Positions 48,081-58,455 of a stretch of 64,000 nt of DNA are shown in pieces. The notes under the pieces were generated by a model. It did no database searches and had not been told where the DNA came from. It was given only the letters and a program-made list of their open reading frames with translations. The first letter of the stretch is position 1; the number at the start of each line of letters is the position of its first letter. This DNA comes from Dermatemys mawii (taxonomy: Eukaryota > Chordata > Testudines > Dermatemydidae): positions 15,286,039-15,350,038 of the forward strand of contig ML677366.1 in assembly GCA_007922305.1 (NCBI GenBank), in the 5' to 3' direction. The translations under genes and the position numbers were made by a program.

Positions 48081-50404
48081 AGTGACTAGCCATACACAGC
48101 AAACAAGGAATAGTTGAAATGAACAGTTCGCAAGACACCCCTTGATAAAATCTGGATACAATGTGTTTCCAGCAACTATTCAGGAAATATCAAATATATT
48201 AGCAGAATTCAAGATCTGCTTGCAAACAGAAAACGCAGTGAACAATTCACCCAGCTCTAGCCCTGGGCATTGTATCATCTTGGATTGGAAGCGGACCAAA
48301 GCGTGATCCAAGTCTCCTTAAATCCAAGTGTGCCAGTGCATCTCTGATAAAACAGCATCCTAACAGTCACAACTTCTCTGTCATGGCCCACTTCAAAGCC
48401 AAGAATTTTTATTTAAAAGAACTATAATTGGCACAATATTTTCCTGCTGGGCATAAATTTTAACAGCAAAAGCTCAAATAGTCTTTCAGCCTGCATATAG
48501 GCAAGGCCAGTGCTGCTCCCAATTAGGCAAGGACAGAAGCTTGTAATAACTCAGTCTTAGGCTATTTCCTGCAACTCTATCCAAGTGCAAGAAGGCAGGC
48601 CTGTTTGAATGTAATAGAGCAGTCACCTTGGCAAATCCTCTATTGAATCAGCAGTGGAAGTCCATCATCCCAAGTAAATCTCTGAACTGTTCGACATTGA
48701 TTAATGCCTCCCTCTCTCCCACAGACCCAATTTTCCAAGATATGGTCCAATATCTCTTTCCAAGATCACTTGAGTTTTCCCAGGCAACCACTTTTCATTC
48801 CAAAATAAGACATGGAGCTCCAAGCCATGCCTCTCCGATTGGTTGAAAGCAGTCAAGATGCTGATTGTGGGCATAAAAATCAGGAGGTAAAAATATTAAA
48901 TATCCTCTCCAAAGCAGAACAGCAATAGCTCAGTTACAGCTCCCAGATGTTGCCAATGAGGGACTGAAAAGAACGGAGGCATTAGACAGTTCAAAGGGTG
49001 TTTGGTTAACTCCTATAGCCTAGGTGAGCACATTAACTGGGCACAGTGGCAAAGCATAATCAGACAAAATCAAAAATATTTTAAAAACTTTTTTTTAATT
49101 TCACCATAGGCTTTCCCCCATAAATATATTAATCAGTATCACATAAAAAAGTGGTTCTCTCTTTTCCGCATCAGCACCAAAACTACAAACCTCACTCTCT
49201 TTAAGACAACGGTTCAAAATACTAGAGCAGTAGGGAGCAGTGGAGGGAGGACAGGCAAGACAGAAGATTTGCACTACAGGCAAGACCAGTGAACAGCAGC
49301 ACACTTGCCAGCGTTGCAATGAAAGTTACACCTTGAATCTACCACATTCCCATAACACCATCCATTTCGCCACCAAAATGGGCAACATTTTTCTAAGAAA
49401 ATGGTGAATTTGCCCTTTGGAGCAAAACATGGAATAGTCACAATTTATTCAAGAGTAGCATAATTTGTCTTTTTTCCAACATACAGTCCAGTTGCTCCTG
49501 ATGAAATTTCATCCATGACCAAAATAGGAAATTTGTTATGTGACAAATGAATATATTTGCACAACTCTTATTACAGCCAACTGGACACCCACCTTTTAAA
49601 CAAGAATTCTTGGAATAGAGATGGGAAGATTCAAGGACAATTTTGATAGCAACATCAGGAGACCCAGAACCACAGCTCTGAGCACTCAGTCGCTCAGATC
49701 TCAAGTATAACTTTACAATTTAAACCAAATTAGTACAAACAGGAAAGCAAATATAGAGTTCTTGTTCAGAACTTAAATCTGTGCTGCTTGACTTCAAACA
49801 GTAAATATAATAGTTTCGCTATTTGTTCCTGTCTGTTCCCATGCCAGATTAGTATTAATAAGCATCACCATTCTGCTCTTACTTAGCACCCTTCGCTGAA
49901 GATCTCCGTGTTGTTTGAAAACAATTTAAAAAGCCACAAGCCCCCTTGGGATGTATGTAAATGTTACCTGTACTTTACACAGAAGGTAAATTAAGTCAAA
50001 ACTCATTGCAGTGCAGAGGGCCAGCACAAGTAGCTCAATGAAATTTAAATGGGGCATAGACCTGGAGCTGACCATCTTCACAGAGTTGAACTGCACATAG
50101 TCGTACAGCCAAGTGTGCTTTAACACAGGTATTGAAGTACTGTCTGCATGCTTAATACTATTATGGATAACATATACATTACAGAGGTATTGGCAGCTTT
50201 TATTACATGCAGCAAAATCTGCTGTACAAATATAAAAAAAACAAATATGGAAATACTATTTTAAATTGATGTAGCAAATTTTAGTCCAAACCACCTCACA
50301 AACTATAGGTCCCATCCTGTGATACGCTGAGCGCCTTCCATCCTCCACTAAGGCCATAAAAGGAACTTGAGGGGGAGAAAAACCTCCTCTCGGGATTGGT
50401 TTTA

Positions 50405-50408
<4 letters not shown>
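48081..50408. other. Unique sequence, nothing recognised
   Basis: No exon, RNA gene or bounded element was found. Confidence 0.45.

Positions 50409-50442
<34 letters not shown>
50409..50442. repeat. CA microsatellite
   Basis: About 17 uninterrupted CA units, preceded by CGCG. Likely polymorphic in length. Confidence 0.9.
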
Positions 50443-50443
<1 letters not shown>

Positions 50444-50528
50444 CGCAGAAAAGCACTAACGTCATCTCTAGGATGCAGAGCAGCAGTAAGATGTATAGCA
50501 AATTACGTACGAGGAAGAAATATAACTA

Positions 50529-51034
50529 GTAGAGCTGAGTGAAATTTTTCATTTAAAACCTTTTTTCACTGAAGATACAGATGCAAAACAATTTATGAAT
50601 TTGGGTCAATTTTAGCAAATTATTGCAGTGGGAGGGGAAAAACAATTTGGAAGTATCAAAACTGTTTGGCTTTTCCAAAATGAAAGGTGGCAGCATAGAA
50701 TTTTGGAAAGTCTTGTCTTTGAAATTTTCTTCCATTTTACTGTAAAACCCCATTTTTAAAAAGTTTTTAAAACCTCCACATTGAAATAAAATATTGTGTT
50801 TCAGGTCAAATGAAATGTTTTGGTCAACACAAGACAAAAACTTTTCATATTTTCTTTCACTGAAAAATCAGAAACATTTCTAATCAAACATTTCTAATAT
50901 AAATGTTCTAACATTTCTAATAAAACCAAAAGCATTCCTCCCCTCCTCTCCCCTTCCCTGCCCACCTCCCTGCCCCCGTTCAGCCACTGAACCAAATGAA
51001 AATAAATAAATAAATGTTAATCACACAGCTCTAA
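50529..51034. mobile_element. Candidate inverted-repeat DNA element, 'TAGAGCTG' ends
   Basis: GTAGAGCTGAGTGAAA at the left and the complement of TCACACAGCTCTAAT at the right form short inverted ends about 505 bp apart. The inside is rich in 'GAAAAATTT' and 'AAACATTTC' words as in reptile elements of this type, and has 'ACATTTCTAAT' three times at 50873-50925. The target duplication is unclear. Confidence 0.4.
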
Positions 51035-53599
51035 TAACTATTTGTAGATTGCACTGCATAACAGTGGGAGGCAAGTAGTACATTTGGTTAAAGATCCTTA
51101 CAAAAAGTGCCATCAAGGGATCTTTAAGTCTACAGAGAACAGAAAGGAGTCCTCATTATTCACTCTGCCAAGCCAGTGTTATGCTGGTGTAACTCCACAC
51201 AGCTTCAATCAGTGAGAAGAAATGTTCTTTGTTTTCAGAGAACTTATATTTATCCGACACCAGGGCCTGGTTAAACTTAAAAACATTTCAAATGCAGTTG
51301 ACATCCCAGTTGGTGGAATATAGAGTACTCTGTCATACTTGATATAATTGCAGTGAAATTGCCTCATGAAAATAGCAACAACTAAAATACTGAAAAGCAT
51401 AAAAGTGCTTTAAAAGAAATGAATGTATCCTAAATCTTCAGTAAAAGTGTCTTAGATTAAAGGTCAAAACAAACATTTAAAAGATTGAATTTTGCTACAG
51501 CCCTCAGCCAAATAAAAGAATTATGCTCAAGTCAGCTGCAGAATTTATTATTATTAAGCAGGAAAAACAGGTTTGTCTCATTTGCTAAGTACCCAAAATC
51601 TTGATAGAAAGGTGGAAAACTCAGCTTGGGTAAAACATTAGATCATGTATTCAGAATGCAGATCATCTGCTTAGGACATGGAGTTTATATCCACAATAAC
51701 CACACTGTGCTACCTGCCAAAGCTTTAAATTGAAGCTCAAGTTTCAGAAGAAAAATGCACAGTAGAGAACACATTTATTTAAACTTGAAAGGATGAAAAA
51801 TGTTTTAATACTTGAAATTGAATTGTATGTGATGTGATAACAGGTCTTCATGAACAGCCTAAAAGTAAATTTAAAAAACTGACTAACTGTAGATGGTTGA
51901 TGAAGTATGGCATATAGACCATTTGTAACACTCAGTCATGTCATACTGATGCTTTACATATTTGATAGGATATCAAGTAAGTACACTCTGCCACTTTCAT
52001 GTAAATAACGTACTACTGCAATACGTCCCTATTAGATCAACAGGCAACTTGATGCCTGACAGCTAAACAAAGCAAAGCAGAGCATCAAAAACGATAGTCT
52101 AACAATATGAAAGGGAGGTAAATATGTATTATTTGTACTACCATAGCATCTAGAAACCTTAGTCATGGTCCAGGACCTCATTGTGCTAAGTGGAAATATA
52201 ACCAACATTTATGTACCAGACATGTTATTCCTTGAACAAAAGAAAGTGTGTGCTGTCATGTAATTGCAGCACTAAAGCAGCAGTATTTTAGACTGTGAAA
52301 AATGTGCAAGTTTTCTATGCTTCTTTTATTGTTATTAAAAGAAGCACTGTAACCTTGGCAACTGCTGAATCACATGAGATTTGTTAAAGAAACCCAAATG
52401 TTAGACTTGCACATTTGCAATCAATTTAGAGAAACCCATAATGTGTGTGTGTGTGTGTTTGTTTTAAAAATCAGACTTTTCCCCATGACTATAAGCCTAC
52501 AACTTTCAACCATTTTTCTAAACGGTTGTTTGGGATCATATTTTTAAATGCAGGTGGCACCTGACTTATTCCCGTAAAATCTGCACATTCAGCCCATCTG
52601 CACCCAGATCTGGTGTTTAAATGCATGATTTAGGCAGCCACCTTTGAAAACTTTGGCATCACTCTCTTTTTTTTTTTTAAGGATAAAAGAAGTGTTAACC
52701 TGGTTTTAAGGGAAAGAATTGATTGTGGAGGATAAGGGAAGAGCCAGCGGATGAGTGGTATGTTTGTTTTCTTTCTATTTTTCAATCAACATTTTGCCTC
52801 TGCTCATGGAGTGATGCTGGCAACATCAACTAACCAAAGTACCTGACAAATCTCAGTCTTTGTGTTGCAAAATCCTGGTGAAACTCAATTAGGCATTATG
52901 AAAAAGAGGGATAGTTGTCAATGTATTCAATTTTTAAAGTTCAGAAGTGGCCCATGTAGGGGATGTTCTCTGTGTATAAGAGACAGGTCTCAGTTGTGTA
53001 TGGGCTGTGGTTGTTTAGTTTAAGGAACATAAAGCAATGCATGGAAAAAAACAGCACAACATTTCAAAAAGGGAATATTTTAAAATTGTTTTCCAGAGCA
53101 GAAGATAAATATTTTTCTAAAGAAAAAATTAATTTTCCTCCAAAGGGTAATATTGTGCTACATTTGGAGACTCGGTCCAATAATTTAAATGTGAAACAGG
53201 AGGATTTTAGTCCTGCTTTAAGTACCAATCTCAACAAAACCCTAAGTATGGCGTTACCACTGATGCCACCATCATGAAAGAAGAGTTGAGACTCTTATGG
53301 CAAAAAGGAAGCTTGCCATTTGGGGGGTCTACGCTAAAGAGATATTGTTTTACTTTTATTTCCAGTATTTAAATACAACACTTTAAACATTAATTTGAAC
53401 TGGTTGAAAAATCTTTGCTATAGCTGTTACATTAAAAAAATTGTTAAGAAAGAATAAGCAAATTAAAATGTATAATTGAGGGCTGTATGCATTTCCATCC
53501 TAAAACCTTATTAGAATTTAGCTCAACTCATGGCCTAATATTTATTTCCAGGAATGCTGGAAATTTACTAGAGTGGACAGATAACTAGATTAAGTAGGC
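51035..53599. other. Unique sequence with one TG run
   Basis: A TG microsatellite lies at 52441-52459. A block near 51170-51200 (GTTATGCTGGTGTAACTCCA) is a trace of an old dispersed repeat. The + frame of 104 codons at 52963-53277 shows no domain. Confidence 0.45.
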
Positions 53600-53868
53600 G
53601 GAGTCCAGGCCTTGTTCAAAATATTTCATTAGGTACATTCATGAAGGATAGGTCCATCAATGACTATTAGCTGAGATATTCAGGGATGCAACCCCATGCC
53701 CTGGGGGGTCCCTGATCCTCCAACTGCCAGAAGCTGGGACTGGATAGCAGGGAATGCATCACTCAAAAACACCCTGTTATGTTAATTCCCTCTGAAGTAT
53801 CTGGCACTTGTCACTGCTGAAAGACAAGATACTGGCCTAGATGAACCCAGTATGGCTGTTCTTACCCT
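53600..53868 (+). mobile_element. CR1 LINE 3' end
   Basis: The order GGATAGGTCCATCAATGACT, ATTAGCTGAGATATTCAGGG, CCAGAAGCTGGGACTGGATA, GCACTTGTCACTGCTGAAAG and GATACTGGCCTAGATGAACC, then CCAGTATGGCTGTTCTTA is the well-known 3' untranslated end of CR1 elements of birds, turtles and crocodilians. It is truncated at its 5' side, as is usual, and holds no reverse transcriptase. Confidence 0.85.
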
Positions 53869-54713
53869 TAATTCATTACTGCCTATTGTTTGTTTACAAA
53901 TGCACAGGTGAAGGACTATGAATCAGTTGAAACTTGCACCCTTAACTCTGAATTTCTTTCGTTTTATATTTGTAGCTCAAGCCCTCTAAAGATGTTGTGA
54001 AGCGGATGTTATCGTGCAGTATTTTACACATCAGTGTTTGATTTTAATCATAGCAATTGAAGGTCTTTTCCCTGTGGGTGTTTCTTTAGGGCGGTTTGTG
54101 GTCCTGCAAGTTTCTAGGTGGTATGTTGTAACAACTGAAACTCCAGGGCAGGATTCATCTCCTAGATAAAAATATCCAGGCATCCCTACCTGAAACTATT
54201 GAAGTCCTTTGTAAACTGATCATATTAAGAAGAAATAGCATGGAACAAACTAATTTGATCAACATGCCCACATTTCTAATAGGTCAAAGAGGTCTTTCTC
54301 TGTATGTAAACTCAGCTCTGATAGCAGCCTGGTTCCAGGGTGCTATGCAGGGGTCAGTACATTCAGACCATTATGTCTGTATAATACCTAGTCCAACAGG
54401 ATCCGCATCTGTATGGGGGCCTCTGGTTGCTACTAGATCAATTGATAATATTAATAGTGAGGAAGGTTTTCAGATTGATTTTCTGATCTGAATTACAGAT
54501 TACAGAAGTACATGGCAAGCCATGGCAGTGTGAGGAAGTGCCTTTTTAAGAAAAGAAAAAAATATCCTCTGTCAGAGAGAAAGAGAGAGACTGGCAAGGT
54601 AAAGGAGATAAGGGCATGGAGACAACTGCACCACAGTTTGCATGGGAATAGAGAATGAGAAGACAGAAACAGCAGCCAAGCCCCCACAAATTAAAATTCA
54701 CCTCAGAGGATTC
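53869..54713. other. Upstream flank of the retroviral remnant; no LTR recognised
   Basis: A 5' LTR should end just before the primer-binding site at 54714. The sequence here has weak candidates only: a CTTTTTAAG box near 54542 and an ATTAAA at about 54690. No matching copy was seen downstream of env, so an LTR cannot be claimed. Confidence 0.4.
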
Positions 54714-54731
54714 TGGCGACCCAGATGGGAC
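54714..54731 (+). promoter_or_regulatory. Primer-binding site, probably for tRNA-Arg
   Basis: TGGCGACCCAGATGGGAC begins with TGG, the complement of a tRNA CCA end, and stands in the expected place ahead of the leader. Its complement (acceptor 3' strand ending CTGGGTCG, T-arm CCC) looks most like an arginine tRNA. The exact isoacceptor needs the host tRNA set. Confidence 0.6.
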
Positions 54732-54747
54732 AGCCTTTGGACGACTT

Positions 54748-54838
54748 CGGGATCACCGCAGACCGACCAGAGGAAGGATAGTGCGCACCGGGCAGTTTTT
54801 GCCCGTCCTAACTCTAACCCGACCTGCGGTGATACCCG
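54748..54838 (+). ncRNA. Nested stem-loops in the retroviral leader
   Basis: ATCACCGCAG (54752-54761) is exactly complementary to CTGCGGTGAT (54824-54833), and CGGG (54748-54751) pairs with CCCG (54835-54838) across a one-base bulge. Inside, CGGGC (54789-54793) pairs with GCCCG (54801-54805) around an AGTTTTT loop. Position between primer-binding site and gag suggests a dimerisation or packaging structure, which is inference. Confidence 0.5.
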
Positions 54839-54850
54839 GAACGTTAAAAC

Positions 54851-54926
54851 GTGAGTCCCTACAAATCAGGCAAGACCAGAGGCTTCTGGAGTTTGGTAGG
54901 CGCCTGGGAAACAGAGCGGTGTAAGT
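54851..54926 (+). promoter_or_regulatory. Two candidate splice donors in the leader
   Basis: GTGAGT at 54851-54856 and GTAAGTAT at 54921-54928 both match the vertebrate 5' splice site. In retroviruses a leader donor joins to an acceptor in pol to make env mRNA. A pyrimidine tract ending CACAG at 57837-57841 could be such an acceptor. Confidence 0.4.
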
Positions 54927-55022
54927 ATCTCCATTACTCTCATTGTTAATTTGTTTGGTGATTTTAGTACTTTTGTATTAATTCGCCGTTTGTAGATTCC
55001 TTGTGAATCATTTGGTATAGCA

Positions 55023-55319
55023 ATGGGATCGGGTCGCTCCCGAATGGAAGATTCCGCCTTTCCCTTGGGTTGTATGTTACGTAACTTTGGTAAATTTAAG
55101 AGTAATCATGGTATTAAGATGACTAAAGATGAGTTGATTATGTTTTGTCAGTTGGAATGGACCACGTTCGGTCTTGGTTGGCCCGATTCAGGGTCCTTTG
55201 ATGTAGACCTCACAACTAAGGTTTATAAAACAGTGGTTACAAATCAACACTGGGACCAGTTCCCCTATATTGATTGTTGGCTAACAGTATGTCAGGATCG
55301 GCCCCCCCTGGCTTATTAA
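55023..55319 (+). CDS. gag: Retroviral gag, matrix domain (truncated by frame change)
   Basis: The 98-residue frame starts ATG GGA, giving an N-terminal Met-Gly-Ser-Gly-Arg-Ser, the signal for N-myristoylation that targets Gag to the plasma membrane. The helical body, with Trp-rich segments such as QLEWTTFGLGWPDSGSFD around residues 46-63, fits the gammaretroviral matrix fold (Gag_MA/p15). The ATG lies 292 nt after the primer-binding site, after two candidate donors. The frame closes at TAA 55317 just after a run of seven C (55302-55308); the matrix tail continues in the next frame (55320-55345), so a one-base length change in that run best explains the end. Capsid and nucleocapsid functions are absent here. 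Confidence 0.75.
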   Translation: MGSGRSRMEDSAFPLGCMLRNFGKFKSNHGIKMTKDELIMFCQLEWTTFGLGWPDSGSFDVDLTTKVYKTVVTNQHWDQFPYIDCWLTVCQDRPPLAY

Positions 55320-55662
55320 ATGTGCCTCTAAATTATGTAAACAAATGCGCCTAGGGGTTCCCAAGCCTCGTCCGACTATTCTCTGCGAGCCTGCAGAGGA
55401 TGCTTGTCTCGAGACTGTAATGCCATCAGCCCCCCCCCCTTATAGGCCATCCACCCCCATTCCCTCAGGAAGTGGTCCAACTGGCCCATCTCCGTCTGTT
55501 ACTAGCCCCGTTCAACTGGCTAGTCCCCTGACTCCAGAGGACAGTCCCACCCAAGGGGGAGCAAATGGAATCAGTAACATAATTGCTGAATTTGACCCCC
55601 TTTCCCCAAGCCGTCACACGGGACCTGCCTCAAATACCCGAAGTCATGATTTAATAAACTGA
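55309..55662 (+). pseudogene. gag: Gag matrix tail and proline-rich linker (p12-like)
   Basis: In the frame after the C-run, residues continue as a matrix tail (WLIKCASKLCKQM) into VPKPRPTILCEPAED and then a Pro/Ser/Thr-rich stretch, APPPYRPSTPIPSGS. The PPPY core is a late-domain motif of the PPxY type used to recruit NEDD4-family ligases during budding. It lies between matrix and capsid, as in the p12 region of gammaretroviruses. The frame ends at TGA 55660-55662, only ten bases before the conserved capsid start in the same frame, so a single nonsense change separates linker and capsid. Boundaries of the mature peptides are inferred. Confidence 0.65.
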
Positions 55663-55671
55663 GCCTGCCCC

Positions 55672-56022
55672 ATGCGAGAAGTAATGTCCCCCACTGGCCG
55701 AACATCTTTCCTCTATGCCCCCTTTACTACCACGGACTTATTTAATTGGAAAAGCCAAAACCCCTCTTACAGGGAAAATTCCATGGTACAGATAAGGGTG
55801 GGTGGCAAGGAATATAAAGCTCTAGTGGATACCGGGGCTACGTATTCTATGATCCCTGCAAAACCCCCTTCTGCTGAAGAAAGCGGAAAACATGTAATAA
55901 TAGAAGGAATTGAGGGAAAACAGAGTAAACTGCCTGTATATAAGCCCTTGCTTACAAAAATCGGGGACAATATGCTAGAGCATGCCTTTATTGTTTCACC
56001 TACATGCCCCTTGCTCTGTTAG
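55672..56022 (+). pseudogene. gag-pro: Capsid N-terminus joined to retroviral protease
   Basis: The first ~35 residues match a gammaretroviral capsid start, with LYAPFTTTDLFNWKSQNPSY at about residues 14-33. After that the frame passes straight into a protease: VQIRVGGKEYKALVDTGATY follows within four residues, with the catalytic Asp-Thr-Gly-Ala at 55828-55839. The rest of capsid, the zinc-knuckle nucleocapsid and the gag/pol boundary are missing, yet the frame is kept. Protease then runs to SPTCP and hits a stop at 56020-56022 after a CCCC run (56007-56010); its C-terminal LLGRDIL motif is in another frame. Retroviral aspartic proteases act as dimers and cut Gag and Pol; this copy would be incomplete. 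Confidence 0.75.
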
Positions 56023-56291
56023 GACGAGATATCCTAATCAAACTACAAGTTGAAATCTTTTTCCAAGAGCAGATTGTAGTACACCTACCAGGAAAACAGG
56101 GTGCAAACTATCAAATGGCCCTCTTTAACAAGGAGTCAACTACCTGCACAGGGAACATTGAAGACTTAGAAGAAATAAACCCTGATGTATGGGCAGATGG
56201 AAACCATCCAAGGGCGACATCTGTACCCCCTGTGAAAATACCACTAAAAGAAAAAGAAAGCCCTGTCTGTGTAAAACAGTACCCTTTGTGA
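56004..56291 (+). pseudogene. pol: Protease C-terminus and reverse transcriptase N-terminus
   Basis: The frame carries ALLGRDIL, the conserved Gly-Arg-Asp helix of retroviral proteases, and then the linker to reverse transcriptase with PPVKIPLKEKESPVCVKQYPL at its end, the typical approach to the RT fingers. TGA at 56289-56291 stops it. The same frame resumes at once with KAARLGLKPLIEKFQQWGWL and runs on into the long frame at 56352, so only this nonsense codon separates the two parts. Confidence 0.7.
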
Positions 56292-56351
56292 AAAGCAGCT
56301 CGTCTGGGCTTAAAGCCCCTCATTGAAAAATTCAAGCAGTGGGGCTGGCTA

Positions 56352-58145
56352 GTGGAGGGGTCATCCCCTTTCAATACCCCCATATTGGGAGTGCCTAAAC
56401 CAGATGGTACCTATAGATTGGTGCATGACTTAAGAGCAATAAATAAAAAGGTTATTGTAGACCACCCTATGGTCCCGAACCCTCACACCATTCTAACACA
56501 GATTCTGCCTGCAGCAGCTGTTTTTACAGTGTTGGATTTAAAGGATGCTTTCTTCTCAATACCATTAGAAAAGGAAAGCTGGAAATTGTTTGCTTTTGAA
56601 TGGGAGGACCCAGAAACTCACTATAAGACTCAGTTAATGTGGACTGTTTTACCTCAAGGTTTTGTGTCATCCCCCCCTCTTTTTGGAACAGCATTGCAGA
56701 AAGATTTAGAAAACTGGAAAAGCCAGCATTCAGAGATTGCCTTGCTCCAGTATGTTGATGACTTGTTAATTGCCAGTCCTGATCTGCAAGTGGGGAAAAG
56801 AGCAACCGAGTCTCTGCTAAATATTCTAGGGGAGAAAGGGTATAAAGTTTCACGAGAAAAAGCCCAGATATGCCAACTGAAGGTTACCTTCCTGGGATAT
56901 GAAATTGAGAAAGGGGTACAAGCTCTCAGCAAAGAGAGAATCAGGGCAATTCAAGATATGCCTGCCCCAACCAACCCTAGAGAACTACGAGCCTTCTTAG
57001 GTCTGACTGGATTCTGTAGACTATGGATCCCAGACTATGGTAACAAGGCTAAACTTTTATATGAATCTCTCACTAAGGAAGGCCTCACAAATTGGAAATG
57101 GACTAGTGAGCATCAGCATGCTTTTGAACTGTTAAAAGCAGCCTTAATGCAGCCTCCGGCTTTCATGATTCCTAATGAGCATAAGCCCTATAGACTCTAC
57201 GTACATGAGAATAAGGGCATTGCTTCGGGAGTTCTAACTCAGCCGGTAGGCCCAACCTGGAAACCTGTGGGCTATTACTCAAAGGTACTGGACCCGGTAG
57301 CCAAGGGGTGGCCGGCTTGCCTGCGAGCTGTAGCAGCAACTGCAACCATAGTGACAGAAGCCCAAAAGATAGCAATGGGAGCAGATATGGACATACACAC
57401 CCCACATGGGGTCCCCCAGATTCTTGGAATAGAAGGTGGGAAATTCTTAAGCCCTTCTCGACAATCCAGATATGAAATCTTCCTATTGTCTAACCAAGGG
57501 CTTACATTTAAACATACTACAGCTTTAAATCCAGCTACCCTTCTCCCTCAGCCAGGACCACCTAACCATGATTGTTTAGAAGCACTTACAGAGATGGTGT
57601 TAATTCGACCAGACCTGCAGGACGATTCTCTGGAAAACCCAGACGAGGAATTTTTCGTGGACGGATCTAGCAGTATGGTACAAGGCACCAGACAGACGGG
57701 CTGCACTGTTGTGACCCTGACTGAAATACTGTGGAAGGAGAAGCTCCCCGCCAGCTGGTCAGCGCAAGCAGAACTCACTGCATTGACACGAGCCCTCTGG
57801 CTGGGGACAGACAAGAGGTCTGTATTGTCTTCTCTCCACAGATTCGCTGCACCCTTCCAGAATCTGCCCCTGGACACTCCTATCCACAACTTCCAGCCAG
57901 GAGATCAGGTGTTGGTACAGAAGTGGAAAAAGGACCCTTTGTCTGAGAGGTGGGACGGACCTTATCAAGTTTTACTCACAACACACACGGCTGTAAAACT
58001 TGAGAACAGTGACAAATGGACACATTGTTCATGTATTAAAAAGTACACCCCACCTCTCCTCCGGAATCCTGAGACTCCACCTAAGGACGACTGGACTGTT
58101 ACTCGCCTGGATCCTCTGCGACTCCGACTTAACCGTGTTCAGTAA
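56352..58145 (+). CDS. pol: Pol: reverse transcriptase, partial RNase H, integrase C-terminal domain
   Basis: The frame holds 597 codons; the first ATG lies inside RT, since open sequence extends back to 56292. RT motifs: PKPDGTYRLVHDLRAIN (about residues 15-31), first catalytic Asp in VLDLKDAFF (Asp62), LPQGF (100-104) and the YVDD active site (134-137), with a complete thumb/connection following. RNase H starts at FFVDGSS (Asp437) and has the catalytic Glu474 in QAELTAL, but the later two Asp residues are gone. After about residue 491 the protein jumps to the end of integrase: FQPGDQVLVQKW and the GPY motif (536-538). The integrase HHCC and DDE core are absent. The open frame across the junction suggests fairly recent origin or retention; the RT active site looks whole, but RNase H and integrase would not work. 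Confidence 0.85.
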   Translation: MEGSSPFNTPILGVPKPDGTYRLVHDLRAINKKVIVDHPMVPNPHTILTQILPAAAVFTVLDLKDAFFSIPLEKESWKLFAFEWEDPETHYKTQLMWTVLPQGFVSSPPLFGTALQKDLENWKSQHSEIALLQYVDDLLIASPDLQVGKRATESLLNILGEKGYKVSREKAQICQLKVTFLGYEIEKGVQALSKERIRAIQDMPAPTNPRELRAFLGLTGFCRLWIPDYGNKAKLLYESLTKEGLTNWKWTSEHQHAFELLKAALMQPPAFMIPNEHKPYRLYVHENKGIASGVLTQPVGPTWKPVGYYSKVLDPVAKGWPACLRAVAATATIVTEAQKIAMGADMDIHTPHGVPQILGIEGGKFLSPSRQSRYEIFLLSNQGLTFKHTTALNPATLLPQPGPPNHDCLEALTEMVLIRPDLQDDSLENPDEEFFVDGSSSMVQGTRQTGCTVVTLTEILWKEKLPASWSAQAELTALTRALWLGTDKRSVLSSLHRFAAPFQNLPLDTPIHNFQPGDQVLVQKWKKDPLSERWDGPYQVLLTTHTAVKLENSDKWTHCSCIKKYTPPLLRNPETPPKDDWTVTRLDPLRLRLNRVQ

Positions 58146-58146
58146 C

Positions 58147-58455
58147 ATGTTTGTGTTCCACATTTTAATTGGATATGTCTTTGTATGTAGTATGTATAAT
58201 TTAACCCCTAGAGGTTTCCAAGCATATGAAAACACTTGGGTATCATTGGCAAGGTTAGCCTTAAATTCATCTATCTTTTGCCTGCCAAATACATATGCTG
58301 TAGGTAAAATTATGGAAACATGTTTTCTTGGCATTAGTACAACCCCTTCCACATTGAAAAATTACACACACTTAAAAATTTTTGCCAAAACGATGACGTA
58401 TGATTATTTGTATGAAATGGGCCAAATATGTTTTCATTTTTGGTTGCAAATGTAA
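58147..58455 (+). pseudogene. env: Env surface subunit, N-terminal part
   Basis: The frame begins ATG at 58147, one base after the pol stop. A hydrophobic start, FVFHILIGYVFVC, fits a signal peptide. It is followed by ENTWVSLARLALNSSIFCLP and METCFLGI, the Trp-Leu-Ala / Phe-Cys-Leu / Thr-Cys-Leu-Gly pattern seen in several reptile and bird retroviral surface proteins. Potential N-glycosylation sites: Asn-Ser-Ser and Asn-Tyr-Thr. It ends at TAA 58453-58455; the next part continues in another frame that begins near T-rich runs at 58430-58442. The putative receptor-binding region appears short compared with full env proteins. Confidence 0.6.

Noticed and set aside
57548..57889. Antisense 113-codon frame over pol
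   Set aside because: A shadow of the RT/RNase H frame.
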